NCBI GenBank assembly: GCA_964020085.1
Contig: OZ026595.1
Span: 18,032,653-18,096,652, forward strand
Reading direction: 5' to 3'
Length of the DNA stretch: 64,000 bases
From: Micromussa lordhowensis
Lineage: Eukaryota; Cnidaria; Anthozoa; Scleractinia; Lobophylliidae
How positions within the stretch are numbered: the first letter of the stretch is position 1; every line of letters starts with the position of its first letter. The notes below the pieces were generated by a model. It was not told the origin of the DNA, did no database searches, and saw only the letters and a program-made list of their open reading frames with translations. Made by a program: the position numbers and the translations under genes. Below, piece after piece: positions 24,186 through 36,400 of this stretch.

Positions 24186-27100
24186 TTACTGTCCGCTGCT
24201 CAGCCTCTTGGCAAACTTATCCCTAAAACTTCGTCGCTTCTTCACCTTGTTCCCAGACTTCCTCCGCACAAGGCCCACCGGCTCTCGTACCAGCTCCACA
24301 ACCACGGGCTCTCCACTAGCGTCCAGGCTATCCCGGGAGTCATCTATCAACAAGTGGATCTCCTGCGGAGAAAAGTTCCTGTCCTGCGCATGCACGAACG
24401 TCACTTCCTCTGACACCTCCTGTGTTGGCAGTTCTGGCGCAGACTGGTTAACTGAAACAACTTTCGTGGTGATGAACACTTCCTGTTTTCCAAGAGGAAC
24501 AAAAGATAACTTGCCTGTAGCTCAAGGTTATTATTTTTACCCTTTAGTCTTGCAGTGATGGGTATATCTCTTAGCAGATCCCCTCCCTTATGTAGATGTA
24601 GATAAGAAACTTGATCACCCTAAACACAGATCAAAGGTCTCCAATGAGAGCGTCAGTGTGAAAAGACAAGTTCTATACCACACGCACTCCCATTGGATAA
24701 CAAGTTGCTTTGTTAGCCAGCGAGCAGGCACAGTCTCCGGACCAGGGAGTAGCAAGGACGGCGAAAACCTGGTCGCAGGCTTTAAGAAAACGTGCTTCTC
24801 TCATAATCCCGGATGTACAAATGACAATTTTTGTAGGACGCCATGACAAGGTTGTCCGCATAAAGCCACACTCTTGTCCACTGGCATTTGACTACAATCA
24901 AATTATTTTGGGACTGGAGGGTTAAACACAATACAGGGGTGAAATATAAAATCATTCTGACTTTCTTCCAGTAGAAATTGAAGTTAAATTCTAACGACAC
25001 AGTTGTGCACTTAGTCGTTTACCTCATCGTCTTTGTTTTCTTTCTCTGGCTTCCTGTCCTTAATGAGTGCGGGCTCAGAATTGTCCAGTTCCCGCTCTCG
25101 TCTGTACTCGGTAGACTTGACAGGAGAATTGAGCCACTTGAGGCGACTCCTGGGAGACCAAATGAAGCGATTAGAACTCGAAGCAAAAACATGCATCCCG
25201 TCCCAAGCGCGGGAACACGCGCGAAAATCAAGTCACGATTGGTTTTGGATTTGCTCCGACTGGTTGAAAAATACCTTGTTTGTTCTGATTGGCTAGAGCT
25301 TTAAGAACCAAACAAATCAAAGTAAAATCCCGCCAACCGTGAAGTGCGCGGGAAAAGCCATGTGATAGACAGTATCTGCGATTCTTGCAGTTTTAGTTCA
25401 ACAATGAAAGGGAAGCACAAATGCCTGAAATTTCGTTGGAAACCTTATGGAGTGAAGAAAATTTCCGGGAGAAACGGTCGACCTCTCTTGGTCGACCTCT
25501 GCGTCAGTTAGAATAGTTTTTGTTAACACAAAATATTGCTCTACCAATAATCTTACACCAATAGTCAGTACGCTTACGAGGTGCAAGCCTATCTCACACA
25601 TTCATTCACCGACCTGTAGGTGTTTCCTCGTCCGAGGGAAGCGCTGCGGCGTATATTGGCGTCACGGTAGATTGTCAGCTCTGTGCGTGCAGTAGATGTC
25701 TTGGCCGGCGCAGCCTCGCGAGATTTAGGTTCCTTGTCTTCCGTTTTGAAGATTTCGGGGTTGCGGTAGGTGTAGCCCGTCTTACAACCCTGAATTACGG
25801 AACAAATTCACAAGTGTCGGTATATCAAAACATGTACAGAATGTGAATGTCCCCTTGGCAGTATTTTTTAAAAGTATCAGTCACTATGTGGGATGGAGAC
25901 GTTTTCTAGCCCAATAGCTTGATATGTTTTACTCCATTTGGAACCTAATGTTCAAAAGTTTCCTGTAATATTAACCATTTAATCTATACACATGTAAAAG
26001 TAGGGAACGAGTTCTATTCCTTAGCAAGAAAGAAAACATTTTCTGTTTTTTTTTTTCAGTGTGGTCGAAACACAAGTGGATGACAACAGACTACTTTAGA
26101 AAACGGTTCCATAGCTACTTCAAGTTCTCCCAAACGCCTACAGAAACATGAATAACATCTTCCCTATTTTCATTTACAAAATTCTTACTGAAAGAGAAAC
26201 ATTCCTTCAAAGAAACATCAGTTACCCTGGAATCTAGCAGTCGCATCCAGGCCTCAAAGTGCACTTCAGCCATCTTCTGTTGGTTCTCATTAGCATCCAG
26301 ACCTCCATAAAAAGCATTGTCCATCTGTTCCTTGGCTTCTTCATCAATCTTTATCAAATCATCCACACCGGCACTCAATGCAGAAAGCTATGGACAAATC
26401 AATCAGACAAAAGGTTCTTTCCATTTCTAACAGCTTTTGGACATAGCCTGGAATAGCTGCTATTGTTGGCAGAACTCTTAAAATAGCTTCACCTGCCAGT
26501 TTTAGTATGGCCAGGAACAATCTTGCTAAAGGGTCTGTTCATTTGAAAAAATTTAGGCGTACGAACATATATTAAAATCTCTTTCTTTTTAGAAACAATT
26601 ATTGGACAAGGTTTTTGTGATATCCAGAATAATCAAGGTTGAGGTAAGTGTTATCAGCCGAAAATCAAAGGCGGAGGCTGATAACACTTACTGAGACCTT
26701 GACTATTCTGGATATCACAAAAACCAAAACTAATAATTGTTTTATTATACATTGTTTCAAAGAAAATGTGGACAAACGCATCATGTTGAAGAAGCGATTC
26801 GACCATCCATGCCACATCACCTGTGAACTTGGCCTTGCTCTTGGAAATCATGAATTTCATGTGCAACCTACAGATTATTCACAGATTAGTGAATAATCTG
26901 TAGGTTGCGCTGTTTCCCAGAATTAACTGTTGGTAGGCTTTTAGCCAATGAGAAGACAGATGGTGACTACAATGTATAACAACATTACATTCATTTGTAC
27001 ACTCTATTGACCCACCAGTCTGTATTTTATTCTAAGACTGTGCATATTAATCCATTTCCATTCCAAGCAAACCAAAAATCATTCCCGACATCCTCATTTG

Positions 27101-30100
27101 TAAATGGATAAAAGGGAATACTAAGGAAAAAGCAAGGGACAGAGTCCAGGGTGTTGTGAACTGGCCTGTTCACAAGTGATCATGGGTGGGGTAAGATCTT
27201 GAATGGACAGTTAATGTTTACTACAGCAACCTCTATATGTGGACATCTGATCTCTTCACCAACTTGAAATGCAACATACAAGTTAACTTTGGAAAACGCT
27301 TCACTGTTAATTCTCTTGATGTGCCCCATACCTGTTGTTCACAAGCTGTAACAAGCTGGTAGGCAAGGTAGCTTGTTTCTTCTATTGTTTCTCCAACACA
27401 AATGGCACCATAATTCCTTAAAATTAACACCTGAAACAAGGACAGATCAGTTGCAAAATAAATGTCTGCATTGTAACAACATATCAATATTGTAAAAGAA
27501 AAAATAATTAATTTACTAACCACTGATCAATCAAAATAATTCAACTTTAGATTCAACATCTCATATTGATGTTGGCATACCCTGCTTGATGCTCCAAAGC
27601 TGTTGATTATGGAATCCCTGGCTTCTTCGTCCAACATCAACCCAGGAAAAGCGTGATATGAAACTTCCCCAACCTATCATTATTACAAAATATCATAAGC
27701 ATACAGTACTCTTCTTACACAAGGTTGTACAGTAAGGCAGTCACTGCAAGTACCTACCATAATAATTATGCAAGCATTTTTCTATTTTAAAAAAATCAAT
27801 ATCAATGTTGAATATTAAACACATTTCTCCAGTAAAGCCTCTTTCTATTCCAGTTATTATTATTGTTATGTTACCTCCCCCATCCCTACATGGTAAATCA
27901 TGACAATTTATAAACAAGAAAACAAGGTAAATTTTGCCCTTAATGCATATATCTAATGAATAAAGACATTGTTATTGTCATTATCATTTTAAGTCATCCA
28001 CCATAACTACTTTTCATTGTAACAGCTACTGTTTTGTGAAAACATGTAACTGCATGAAACCCAATGTTTGCTTTTCCAGTGTACATACGTTAACTGATGT
28101 ATAAGCCCTTTTTGTATAACCCTCCAAAGGCCTCATAGAACTTCTTTGTACTTACAGATATTCCTTCTTGAGAAATTGGCACAAGTCCTGCTTTTATTGC
28201 AGAAACCTAAATCCAAAAAAAATCACCATTTTCATTCTGTTGTAGTGTCACAATTTCATAATAAATTACAGTGTACTGAAACAGTAACATGTAACGCCAT
28301 TTGAATGAAATGGTGCATAAATGTGTCACAATGAAGACCTATCAAGCAAGCTGTCAAACAATTTTGCATACATGTACATGTTATTGTAATGTGCTTAGTT
28401 ATATGAAGACATAATATTATCCAAATGTTTATACGAGTTTTTTGGTAAAGCCTCATTTTGAATATATTATGAACTCCACTATGATGAAATTGTCGATACC
28501 CATTTTTGTACATTTTCGCACAAAATAGGTCTTTCCTAGATATCTTGCCAAATTTTAATCTATTACAAACATTATAACTAATGCTTTTTGGACCTTTATT
28601 TCCGAGAAGTTACGGCCGTCATTAATTTTCCTTGTTTATAGTCTTGGTTGAGAACTGGAGAAAATGACGTCCTGTTCTTAAAAATACCACACAGGTTGAA
28701 ATTTTAATAACAATTAGCACAGCAATTCGCATAAAGAATAACAAATACTTTGGCTCATATATTCCTGCAATTTTCTACATTACTTGTTGTTATAATTCCA
28801 ACCCGTGCGGTATTTTAGAGAATATGACATAATTTTTTCAAATTCTCAAGCACGACTTAGAACAAGTAGAATTAATGACGGCCTTAAATTCTCGGAAATA
28901 AAGGCCCAAAAACCGCCAGTTCTAAGGTTTTTTACAGACTGAATTTTGGCAAGATAGCTAGGAAAGACCTATTGTGTCCGAAAATGTAAAAAAATAGATA
29001 GAGAATTTCATCATAGCGGCACTTTAAAAGTGGAAGATTGAAACAAAGATATCAAACTATCATTAACTATATTAAATTGTACTGCATTAATGGGGGAATT
29101 AATTGTGTGTGAAGGCTCAATTGCCACTTCAATGCTTGACTGGTTTTGCTTGTCAAAACAATACTCACAGCCTTGACAGAGTCAGCTGAAAGGAACAAGA
29201 CACATTTTGCATCTTTCCTTGTGGAGTGTATGATGGCATGAAGTTCAAATGCTGACTGCGAGATTCCCAAGTTGGTGTTTCCTGCTTCTATGACATTTCC
29301 CTTGTGGTCGACTTTCAAAACCGAAGATGCTGTCACTTCACTGAATAGCAAACCAGTAGGAGCAACAAAATAGTTGTTTTCTTCATTGTCGTTCTCAGAT
29401 GCACAGACCTGGAAAAAATATTTTAATTATTATTTATTGAAAACTCATTGCTACAACTGTGGACCAACCAGCTCAAATTATTTATTGATCAAAACTATTC
29501 CTACAGCTATGGACCAACCAGCTAAAATTACTGAAAGCTTTTACCGGAGTCTGTAGTGAGTAAGTTAATAGTATTGCTAATGAAATCTCATTGAAGGCAT
29601 GATAGTTCATCACAGCCTCTCCCCCCCCCCCCCCCCACCCACCTTCCCTGCATTTTGTCTGAGAACATACTGGTACCCAATTATACAGGCATCCTCTATA
29701 AGGGCAGTCAGGTCAAACACAGGTCACTAAATCTTGAGTCCAACCCACTTACCATAAGGATACCACACCTTCTGCATACAGACAAAACAATTTATTACCG
29801 TTAACTGCATTTTCTCTCATTCTGCAACTAGTGAAAGGACTTAAAGAAAACTTGATGTCATCTTGCCCCTGTAGCAATCAACTCTCACACTTTGCTTACA
29901 TTGGGCAGTTACATGCTTGCCTTTTTTTCTTAAAATCGCAGTAAGTCAGCAGACAGCATGCTTGGGCCATTGCCCATTGGGCAAGTGAATAAGAAAAGGT
30001 ACCTGCCAGATACAAAACCTACAACTCTTGGGAAACCAGATGGAACTTTTTTTGAACTTCTTTAAGAACATAACTACATACTGGTAAATAGAACAAGAAA

Positions 30101-32483
30101 AGATGTCTATTAACAATGTCGAACATATTGTTGTCTTCTGCTAAGTCTATAGATTGAAACAGAATATGTTTCTCTTGGTTGAGTACAAATCAATTCTTAT
30201 AAATATGTGCACCAAAGAAATTAATAGGCTAATTCTGACTCTTCAAAATTCTTTTGTTTTATATTCCTGAGCCTCTAAGCCAAGTAGGAATTTTCAATAA
30301 ATATCCAAAATGCCTCTTTGATGGAGCATGCTCTGATCAACTGAATACAAAAATATTTTTTGCATATTAACAAAAGAACTAAGAAAATAAAAACATGGTA
30401 TTTTATTAGGCCTTTAGTTTCTTCAGTAACGTAACATTTCCAATTCACATTAAAATGTTATAGGCACTGCATAAGATAAGCCTTAGTGTAATTTGATTTA
30501 TTTCAATGAGTGATTTTTAATAGCATGGAAAGGAAATACTTTTAATGGGTGGGAAAAGTGAAAGGATCTGTTCACTTTTATGGAAATATCATACTCTCAT
30601 GTCAATTTGTTAATCTCAATCTTGGATGCTGGAAACCTTTTTTGACTCAAAATATGGTTTTGGCCAAGTGATCAACGCTTTGTTGGATTAGTACCAGGAA
30701 ATAAATTATTGTTGGCAAAAAAATTGTTTTGAACAATTCATGATAAAACTACTTCTTTCTTGGCTGGATTGAAAACCTGCCAAGAAATTAAAGGCAAATT
30801 GAATGCATCAGAATAAGTCAAAATTTTAGCCAATTATAATTGCTAATAGTACTTCTTGTTAAATGTGCACAGACAGTTCTAGAAATTGTTGAATTATAAT
30901 GTACTGCAAGGATCAGAGAAACTGTATATGATAAAGTATTCACAAAATACTCTGGAACTTTCTTAGAAAACATTTGATTATACCACATATGCTCCAGTTA
31001 AACAAATAATGATCCTGTGCCTGCTCTTGGCATTTGCTCAGTAACAATAAGATGTATCAGCCCGCCTTCTAAGGAAACCCTCTCTTGACCTAACATATTA
31101 TTGGCCGTTGAATTGCATCTATTTGTATCAATTGTCAGATGTAGCAGTTTGATTTAAAGCATATTGAATTGAGGAAAGTTTTTTAACTTGATCTTCCAGT
31201 ATTTGTCTGAAATTCAAATAAATGTAAGGAAAAAAATCATTAAATCGCTAATTAAAAGCAGAGAGTTTGGAAAGGAGAATGCCAAAGTATCTCTACTCAA
31301 AATTGATGTAGAAAAATCTAGTAATATATACAAACAAAATTTCAAATTCACTGGGCACTGTGAAAATAAACAGTACATAATTACTGATATCCACCCAAAT
31401 TTGATTATTCCTACAAAATTATGCCAAACTGGACTCATCCAGTTTTGGCAGACCTCCAAATTGTTTTTTTCATATGGATTTATTTTCAATATTTTGAACA
31501 GTGTGCAGCTGTATAACATAGATAAATGATATCATAAGTTAATGAACTGAACTGAAACAAAAGCAGTACAAATATTAACCAGCCTATTCAGACAGAAAGT
31601 CTATACCTCAGTAACGTGGGTGCAAGAGGTTTTATTTTTCTTTATTGCGTGGAGCAGAAATCATGATTAAAAAATCACTTTAATTTTTGATATTGTCCGG
31701 ATCCACATATGAACCAATGAGAGAAGAAGGGCGTTTTGAATAAGCCAGTGATAAATATCAACAACTTGTCAAATAATTGGACCAACAGGTATCGTGAGCA
31801 AATAAATTTCTGAAATGTAATCTCACTTTACTCCGAATCTACAGCACACGCAATCATGCATGCATATTTCACAGGAAATTTGAAAGTTAAATATATAAAG
31901 GCGGTGAGCGATAGCCTAAAAATAATGTTAAAAAAATTAAAAGAATTTTCTGTGCTGTTTGCGATTGCACTGATGTACAGTAATAGATGACCATAGATAT
32001 CGCTAACTATAAAAACACCCATACCGAGCAGGCAGCGCGATCAAAAACTCCTTTTCCCCATCCAAACATCTGCATGAGACGGTACACCGAAGCCAACTTG
32101 CAACGTAATTGCCTTTCGAACTTAGAGTAGTGCAGTGTATCGGCCCCTCTGATGTCTGCTATAACAGAGGCGGACAAACTTGGAAACCCGCCGCCGTACA
32201 ACGCTCCCGTTGGGATCAAGAAGTCTTGGTACGTGCGGAAGGCGTCCGCGTTGATCGGGCTTTGACTATGCGCCGAGACAATGTCTTCCAGCTCTCCTCG
32301 CAGGTTATCATCAGCGAGGGCCAAGGAAACTCTCTGTCGCATCTTGAGACCTCGAACATCGCGGACAACTTCATCGGGAGATCGAACTGCTCGCCCTACC
32401 GTTCGTGAACGAGGTGGAGCGCTCCATCGCTTCGAAGCTTCCACTTGGGTTTTAGTGGTTCTAGGTGTTACAGTAGTCGACAT
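24186..32483 (-). CDS. ADD: Adducin, nine coding exons, complete
   Basis: Minus-strand exons are 32483-32025, 29408-29169, 28206-28156, 27673-27581, 27430-27332, 26387-26226, 25789-25614, 25149-25023 and 24482-24186. All phases agree, giving 567 residues. The N-terminal half is the aldolase-class-II-like head: RGADTLHYSKFERQLRCKLA, GLLFSEVTASSVLKVD, NTNLGISQSAFELHAIIHST, VGEVSYHAFPGLMLDEEA, LILRNYGAICVGETIEET. The neck follows, with GYTYRNPEIF and SRLKWLNSP. The tail is short and ends in the basic cluster KVKKRRSFRDKFAKRL, the counterpart of the MARCKS-like domain that binds membrane, actin-spectrin and calmodulin in vertebrate adducins. Vertebrate alpha-adducin is longer, about 740 residues, mostly because of its tail. 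Adducin caps actin filaments and recruits spectrin at the cell cortex. It is transcribed away from the unknown gene at 33463. Confidence 0.93.
26594..26743. repeat. Foldback element with AACAATTATT ends, copy 2 (adducin intron)
   Basis: The left arm starts AAACAATTATTGGACAAGG and runs through TTTTTGTGATATCCAGAATA and GGTAAGTGTTATCAGCC. The right arm returns GGCTGATAACACTTAC, TATTCTGGATATCACAAAAA and AATAATTGTTT. Only a short loop separates the arms. It lies in the adducin intron between coding exons 5 and 6. Confidence 0.75.
28511..28986. repeat. Long inverted-repeat element in adducin intron
   Basis: The outer arms read CATTTTCGCACAAAATAGGT, then CTTTCCTAGATATCTTGCCA, and return as TGGCAAGATAGCTAGGAAAG, then ACCTATTGTGTCCGAAAATG. 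Inner arms include GGCCGTCATTAATT and AATTAATGACGGCC, and TTATTTCCGAGAA and TTCTCGGAAATAA. The 476-bp unit lies between adducin exons 2 and 3. No clear target-site duplication is visible. Confidence 0.7.
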
Positions 32484-33462
32484 GCTGAAAATCAAGTTAT
32501 AGAAGTCATAAGGATGGTTTGAGACGAAATTGACGTTAGCCTACAGTTATAGTTTCGTTGTATTGAAACTTGAACCTGCAATTTGATCATGAGGAAATTA
32601 CATTTGATCACATGTTAACTTTACACGTTAACAAAACTCCACCTTGCTCGCTAAATTACCTCGGGTGAGAATTAAATAGACGCACAAAAAAGACACGCAG
32701 ATCCTACTTTGATTAAACAGCGAGTCCAAAGAGATTAAGGCCCTGCTGAGTTAAAATCTAGCGAGTTGATATTGCAAGCGAAAATAACAACTGCGAAGCT
32801 TGCATCGAATGTTAAATGTTCTGTAGAAAAAAATTGAATAATTTCTCAACCAACCTGTTGGGTTTGCCTCAACAACAATGACTTCTTTTAACATGTGACT
32901 TGGTAAACACGCCTGCTATGGGCCTTTGTGGCAAATATCTGTTGTTTCTATTCACTGGTCCTTGGAATATTCAAATCAGCTTCATTTATATTCCGATCTG
33001 AATGAATATTTTAGGTTATTTTGCATGGCCGTATTCTGGAGGTCACCGACGTGTGACCTCAGGTTGGAATTAATTTTGAATGCTGTCATCTCACTTTGAC
33101 AGCTTGCTTGATGCTCTTTCTATATCGAAATAATCTGCTGAAATAAATGATAACATATAAGCCTATTGTTTTTTTTCGAAGCGAAAAGGCAACTCGGCAC
33201 GACTTCGTCCGGACTGTCCTTCGTCCGCCATTTTCATAATCCCCAACTGAGCACGCGCAAAACAATTTCATCCCTAGTCCTTTTCTATTCATTTTTGAAA
33301 CTAAACGGACCTTTATTGGGGTAGTCTACCATGGTACAAATGAGGATATGGGGCCCAAATGGGTCTCTCTTTCACCACGAGACTGCGATTTTCACCGGTC
33401 AGCGCTCGTAAAAGCGTGAAGATTTTACGCATATTCATCCGTAAGCGTAAGCAGTAAGCAAG
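32484..33462. promoter_or_regulatory. Shared upstream region of divergent adducin and unknown gene
   Basis: Only 979 bp separate the two divergent start codons (32483 minus, 33463 plus), so this interval must hold both 5' leaders and promoters, possibly a bidirectional one. It contains the 111-bp block 33192-33302 that recurs upstream of AUP1. I do not see a convincing TATA box for either side. Confidence 0.5.
33192..33302. repeat. 111-bp block shared with AUP1 upstream region, copy 1
   Basis: From ACTCGGCACGACTTCGTCCG to TTCATTTTTGAAACT, this block matches 53493-53603 with one difference that I count (CATCC here, CGTCC there). It contains GCCATTTTCATAATCCCC and GAGCACGCGC. A second shared block of about 42 bp with TACCATGGTACAAATGAGG lies to the right here (33318-33360), but to the left and inverted at 53431-53472. 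That arrangement fits two partial copies of an element whose terminal inverted repeat is the 42-bp block. Confidence 0.85.
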
Positions 33463-36400
33463 ATGCCGAGGAGAAAGGATTGGCCGAGCGACTTTAGTGA
33501 TTGTGCTCCGATCATTTCTCCTTCTAAACACGCCAGAAGAAATGCCGTGCAGGAAGAAAATTCAAGTTCCGATGAGGTTGAAGATAGTTTGGTAAGTTGT
33601 CGTTCTTTTGGAGTTTTTGTTATAGCATGCGCTAGAAGAAGGTGAAGAAGGTCTTGAACTGATCTTCAGTTAGTAAAGCAGTTGCAATTAAAATAATGTT
33701 CGCAGGCCACATTGTATATCACACGCTGAATACGGTATAACTCGCATAAGTCCTTCAGTAACTAAAAATTCTTTGACTTCCATCCATCTTGACTTCCTCG
33801 GATCACCCATACCACGTTACTTTTTCGCAAGTGAATACCGGTCAACTCGCCTACGTGCAAACTCGCCTACGAACAAACTCGCCTACATCTTGTCAGCTCG
33901 CCTACGTAGGCGAGTTCACTCAAGTAATATATGCCTTTTATAACTTTATGTTATCATTATTTTGTGAACAATGTTCAGAATACTTTTTCGTTTGAACTGG
34001 CTCGGCATTGGATGAAAGAACGAGGAATAAGTTGTATGGGGGCGTGTTTAAAACACGAAATGGCGAAATGGCACTCCAGTTAGCCTAAATAGCGCTTCGG
34101 TTAGCCTAAATAGCGCTTCGGTTAGCCTAAATGGCGCTTCGGTTAGCCTAAAAATCACTGACTGGAAGGTGGTTAGCTCTCAATAATTGTATGGGTTAAC
34201 CGTATCCCACATTGTTAAGTGCCATTTCGCCATTTCGTGTTTTAAACACGCCCGTTGTATGGCGTTATATAATTAAATGTTGAGTTCATATACTTAACCG
34301 CTCGTGTGGCTAGGAAGTGGATAAAAGAACGAGGAATAACACATTTTACACAACTGTGGGGAACAACGAAGTCGTCTATACTGGTGTTCAAATTCGCCTA
34401 CGGAGGCGAGTTCACCAGTAGACGTAAGCGAGTTGGCGTAGGCAAGTTGGCGTAGGCGAGTTTGCAAGTAGGCGAGTTGACCGGGTACCTTTCGGAAGTA
34501 CTAGTCCCTACGTTTTCAAATATCCCATCACATCAGTTAACCACCAGGAACTTGAAGATTCCCTTGCCTTTGTGTTGCTTTACTGTTTTGTGAAGCCCTG
34601 TTAGGGTGGATACCCATGCCTTCCGTCTATATTTCAAAAATAAAGTGTCACAATTTTAGAACCTTTTTATGTCTTTAGTCGGAATTTCATGAAGTGACAT
34701 TATAAAGGTTGCTCCTGTGATCCGTGATGCATGGTCCATTGATACATATTACACGCATAATCTGAATCTCAGCAGTGACAGAATTCGCAATTGATGTAGG
34801 CAGCGGCTAAACTTCAGAATACTTGTCCACTTATTAGCATGTTATGGAATAAGAATAGCGACTAGTCTTATATTCCTCGTTCTTTAAAGCACACCGACAC
34901 ATGTAAATTTAGTGGATGGGTATTCTGAAGTTGCAGGTAGCTCCAGGTAATTCTTGTTCAGAGAAGTCCATCGTTCGTTGCTTGTTTATGATTTTCATGT
35001 TGGCGTTTCCTGTCGCAATTCAACCTTAATGAGGCCTCCTTTGTGTAGTAATATATCAGAAATTTGCTAGCTATTGCATCATTTGTAATGCAACAGATTT
35101 TTTTTTAAGGTCGTGGATATTCTGTCTGGAGACATTGTTGCTCGATATTATCTGGAGCTTCAAATTGGTGAAAATTCAGTCATCGTTTTAAACAAAAATG
35201 GGACTGAATTTTTTATCAGGGATTTCAACTTGCAAAGAAAAATTCTTTGGGTAAGTAATTCACACACGCTGTACAGTGTACTAAGGTTGAATGATTATTG
35301 GAAGCATTATATAAAAAATCTTATATATAGATAATCTACAGTGGCCCACTTCTAATACCTCCTCACTCCCAATCCTAAAACCTTATGGTGAAATTTTGAA
35401 AAGTCTAGTCCTGCTAGCTTTGTTGTTGCATGAATTCTGTTCTGGAATGGTCCTGTACATATTTTTAGTACAATGTAGCATAATTGGACCATTACTGTTA
35501 TTATTGCTGCAGAGAGTGAAATGAGTGAGTAGCAGCATAATCGGGGTTTAAGATTATTTAGAAGGAAGTACAAATTCTTGAATTCATCACTTTTTACCAG
35601 AATGCATCGTATTAAACCAGAGTTCACAACTTTTTGTCACAGTGAATTGAGCCACGAACAACACGGATATCACACCATCTTTTTGCGTGGGTTCCAGTGT
35701 GAATGTTTAATTGTTACATGTATGTTTAACTCTGATTTACCTGTAAAATGATGCAAAGGGGATCATGCTTGACCTTCACAGCTCTTTCTTGCTTTTGTTA
35801 ATGCACTATGTGAAAGTTGGTAAATTTGAATGATTAATAATTATTGTACCATCATAATTTTGAACTTTGGTCAAAGAAGAAACTTCAAAAGTTGTTAAAA
35901 TGAAGTTGCACAATTGTGCTTCAAGTTCTTTGACAATGTCAAATTTACTTTTGTTATACAGGAGACACGCTATGCCTCTCTCCAGAGAAAAGGATGTTCC
36001 TTTATTAGTGACGAGGATGATAACAGTGATGAATTGCAGGGGATGGAATGGGTTTATATGTGCTCCTGTGACAAGCAGCGAAGTGCCGTGGTCACTGCTT
36101 TAGGGCCCTTTGTGAACATGAAACACGAAGGTACATTAAAGTGCCTATGAAGTAAAAAGATATTCCTGCTTATTTGAAAGGCTTTTCAAAGCAAAGAAAA
36201 ATGGCATTTTCCTTTTTAGAATATATTTTTTCGTTTTAGAGATATTCATGATAATACAATTCACCATTTCTTTTTTCCAATTCAGAAATATTTACTATCA
36301 GAAATGTAGCCCAGTTACAATCGACGTGTTATTATTTGCCTGCCAAGGACGTATATATATGTTCCCAAAACAAGCGCTTCACTTATGCTTGGTTGTGTGC

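Noticed and set aside
31188..31529. Overlapping open frames on both strands in adducin intron 1
   Set aside because: Low-complexity AT-rich sequence with no splice context or family match.
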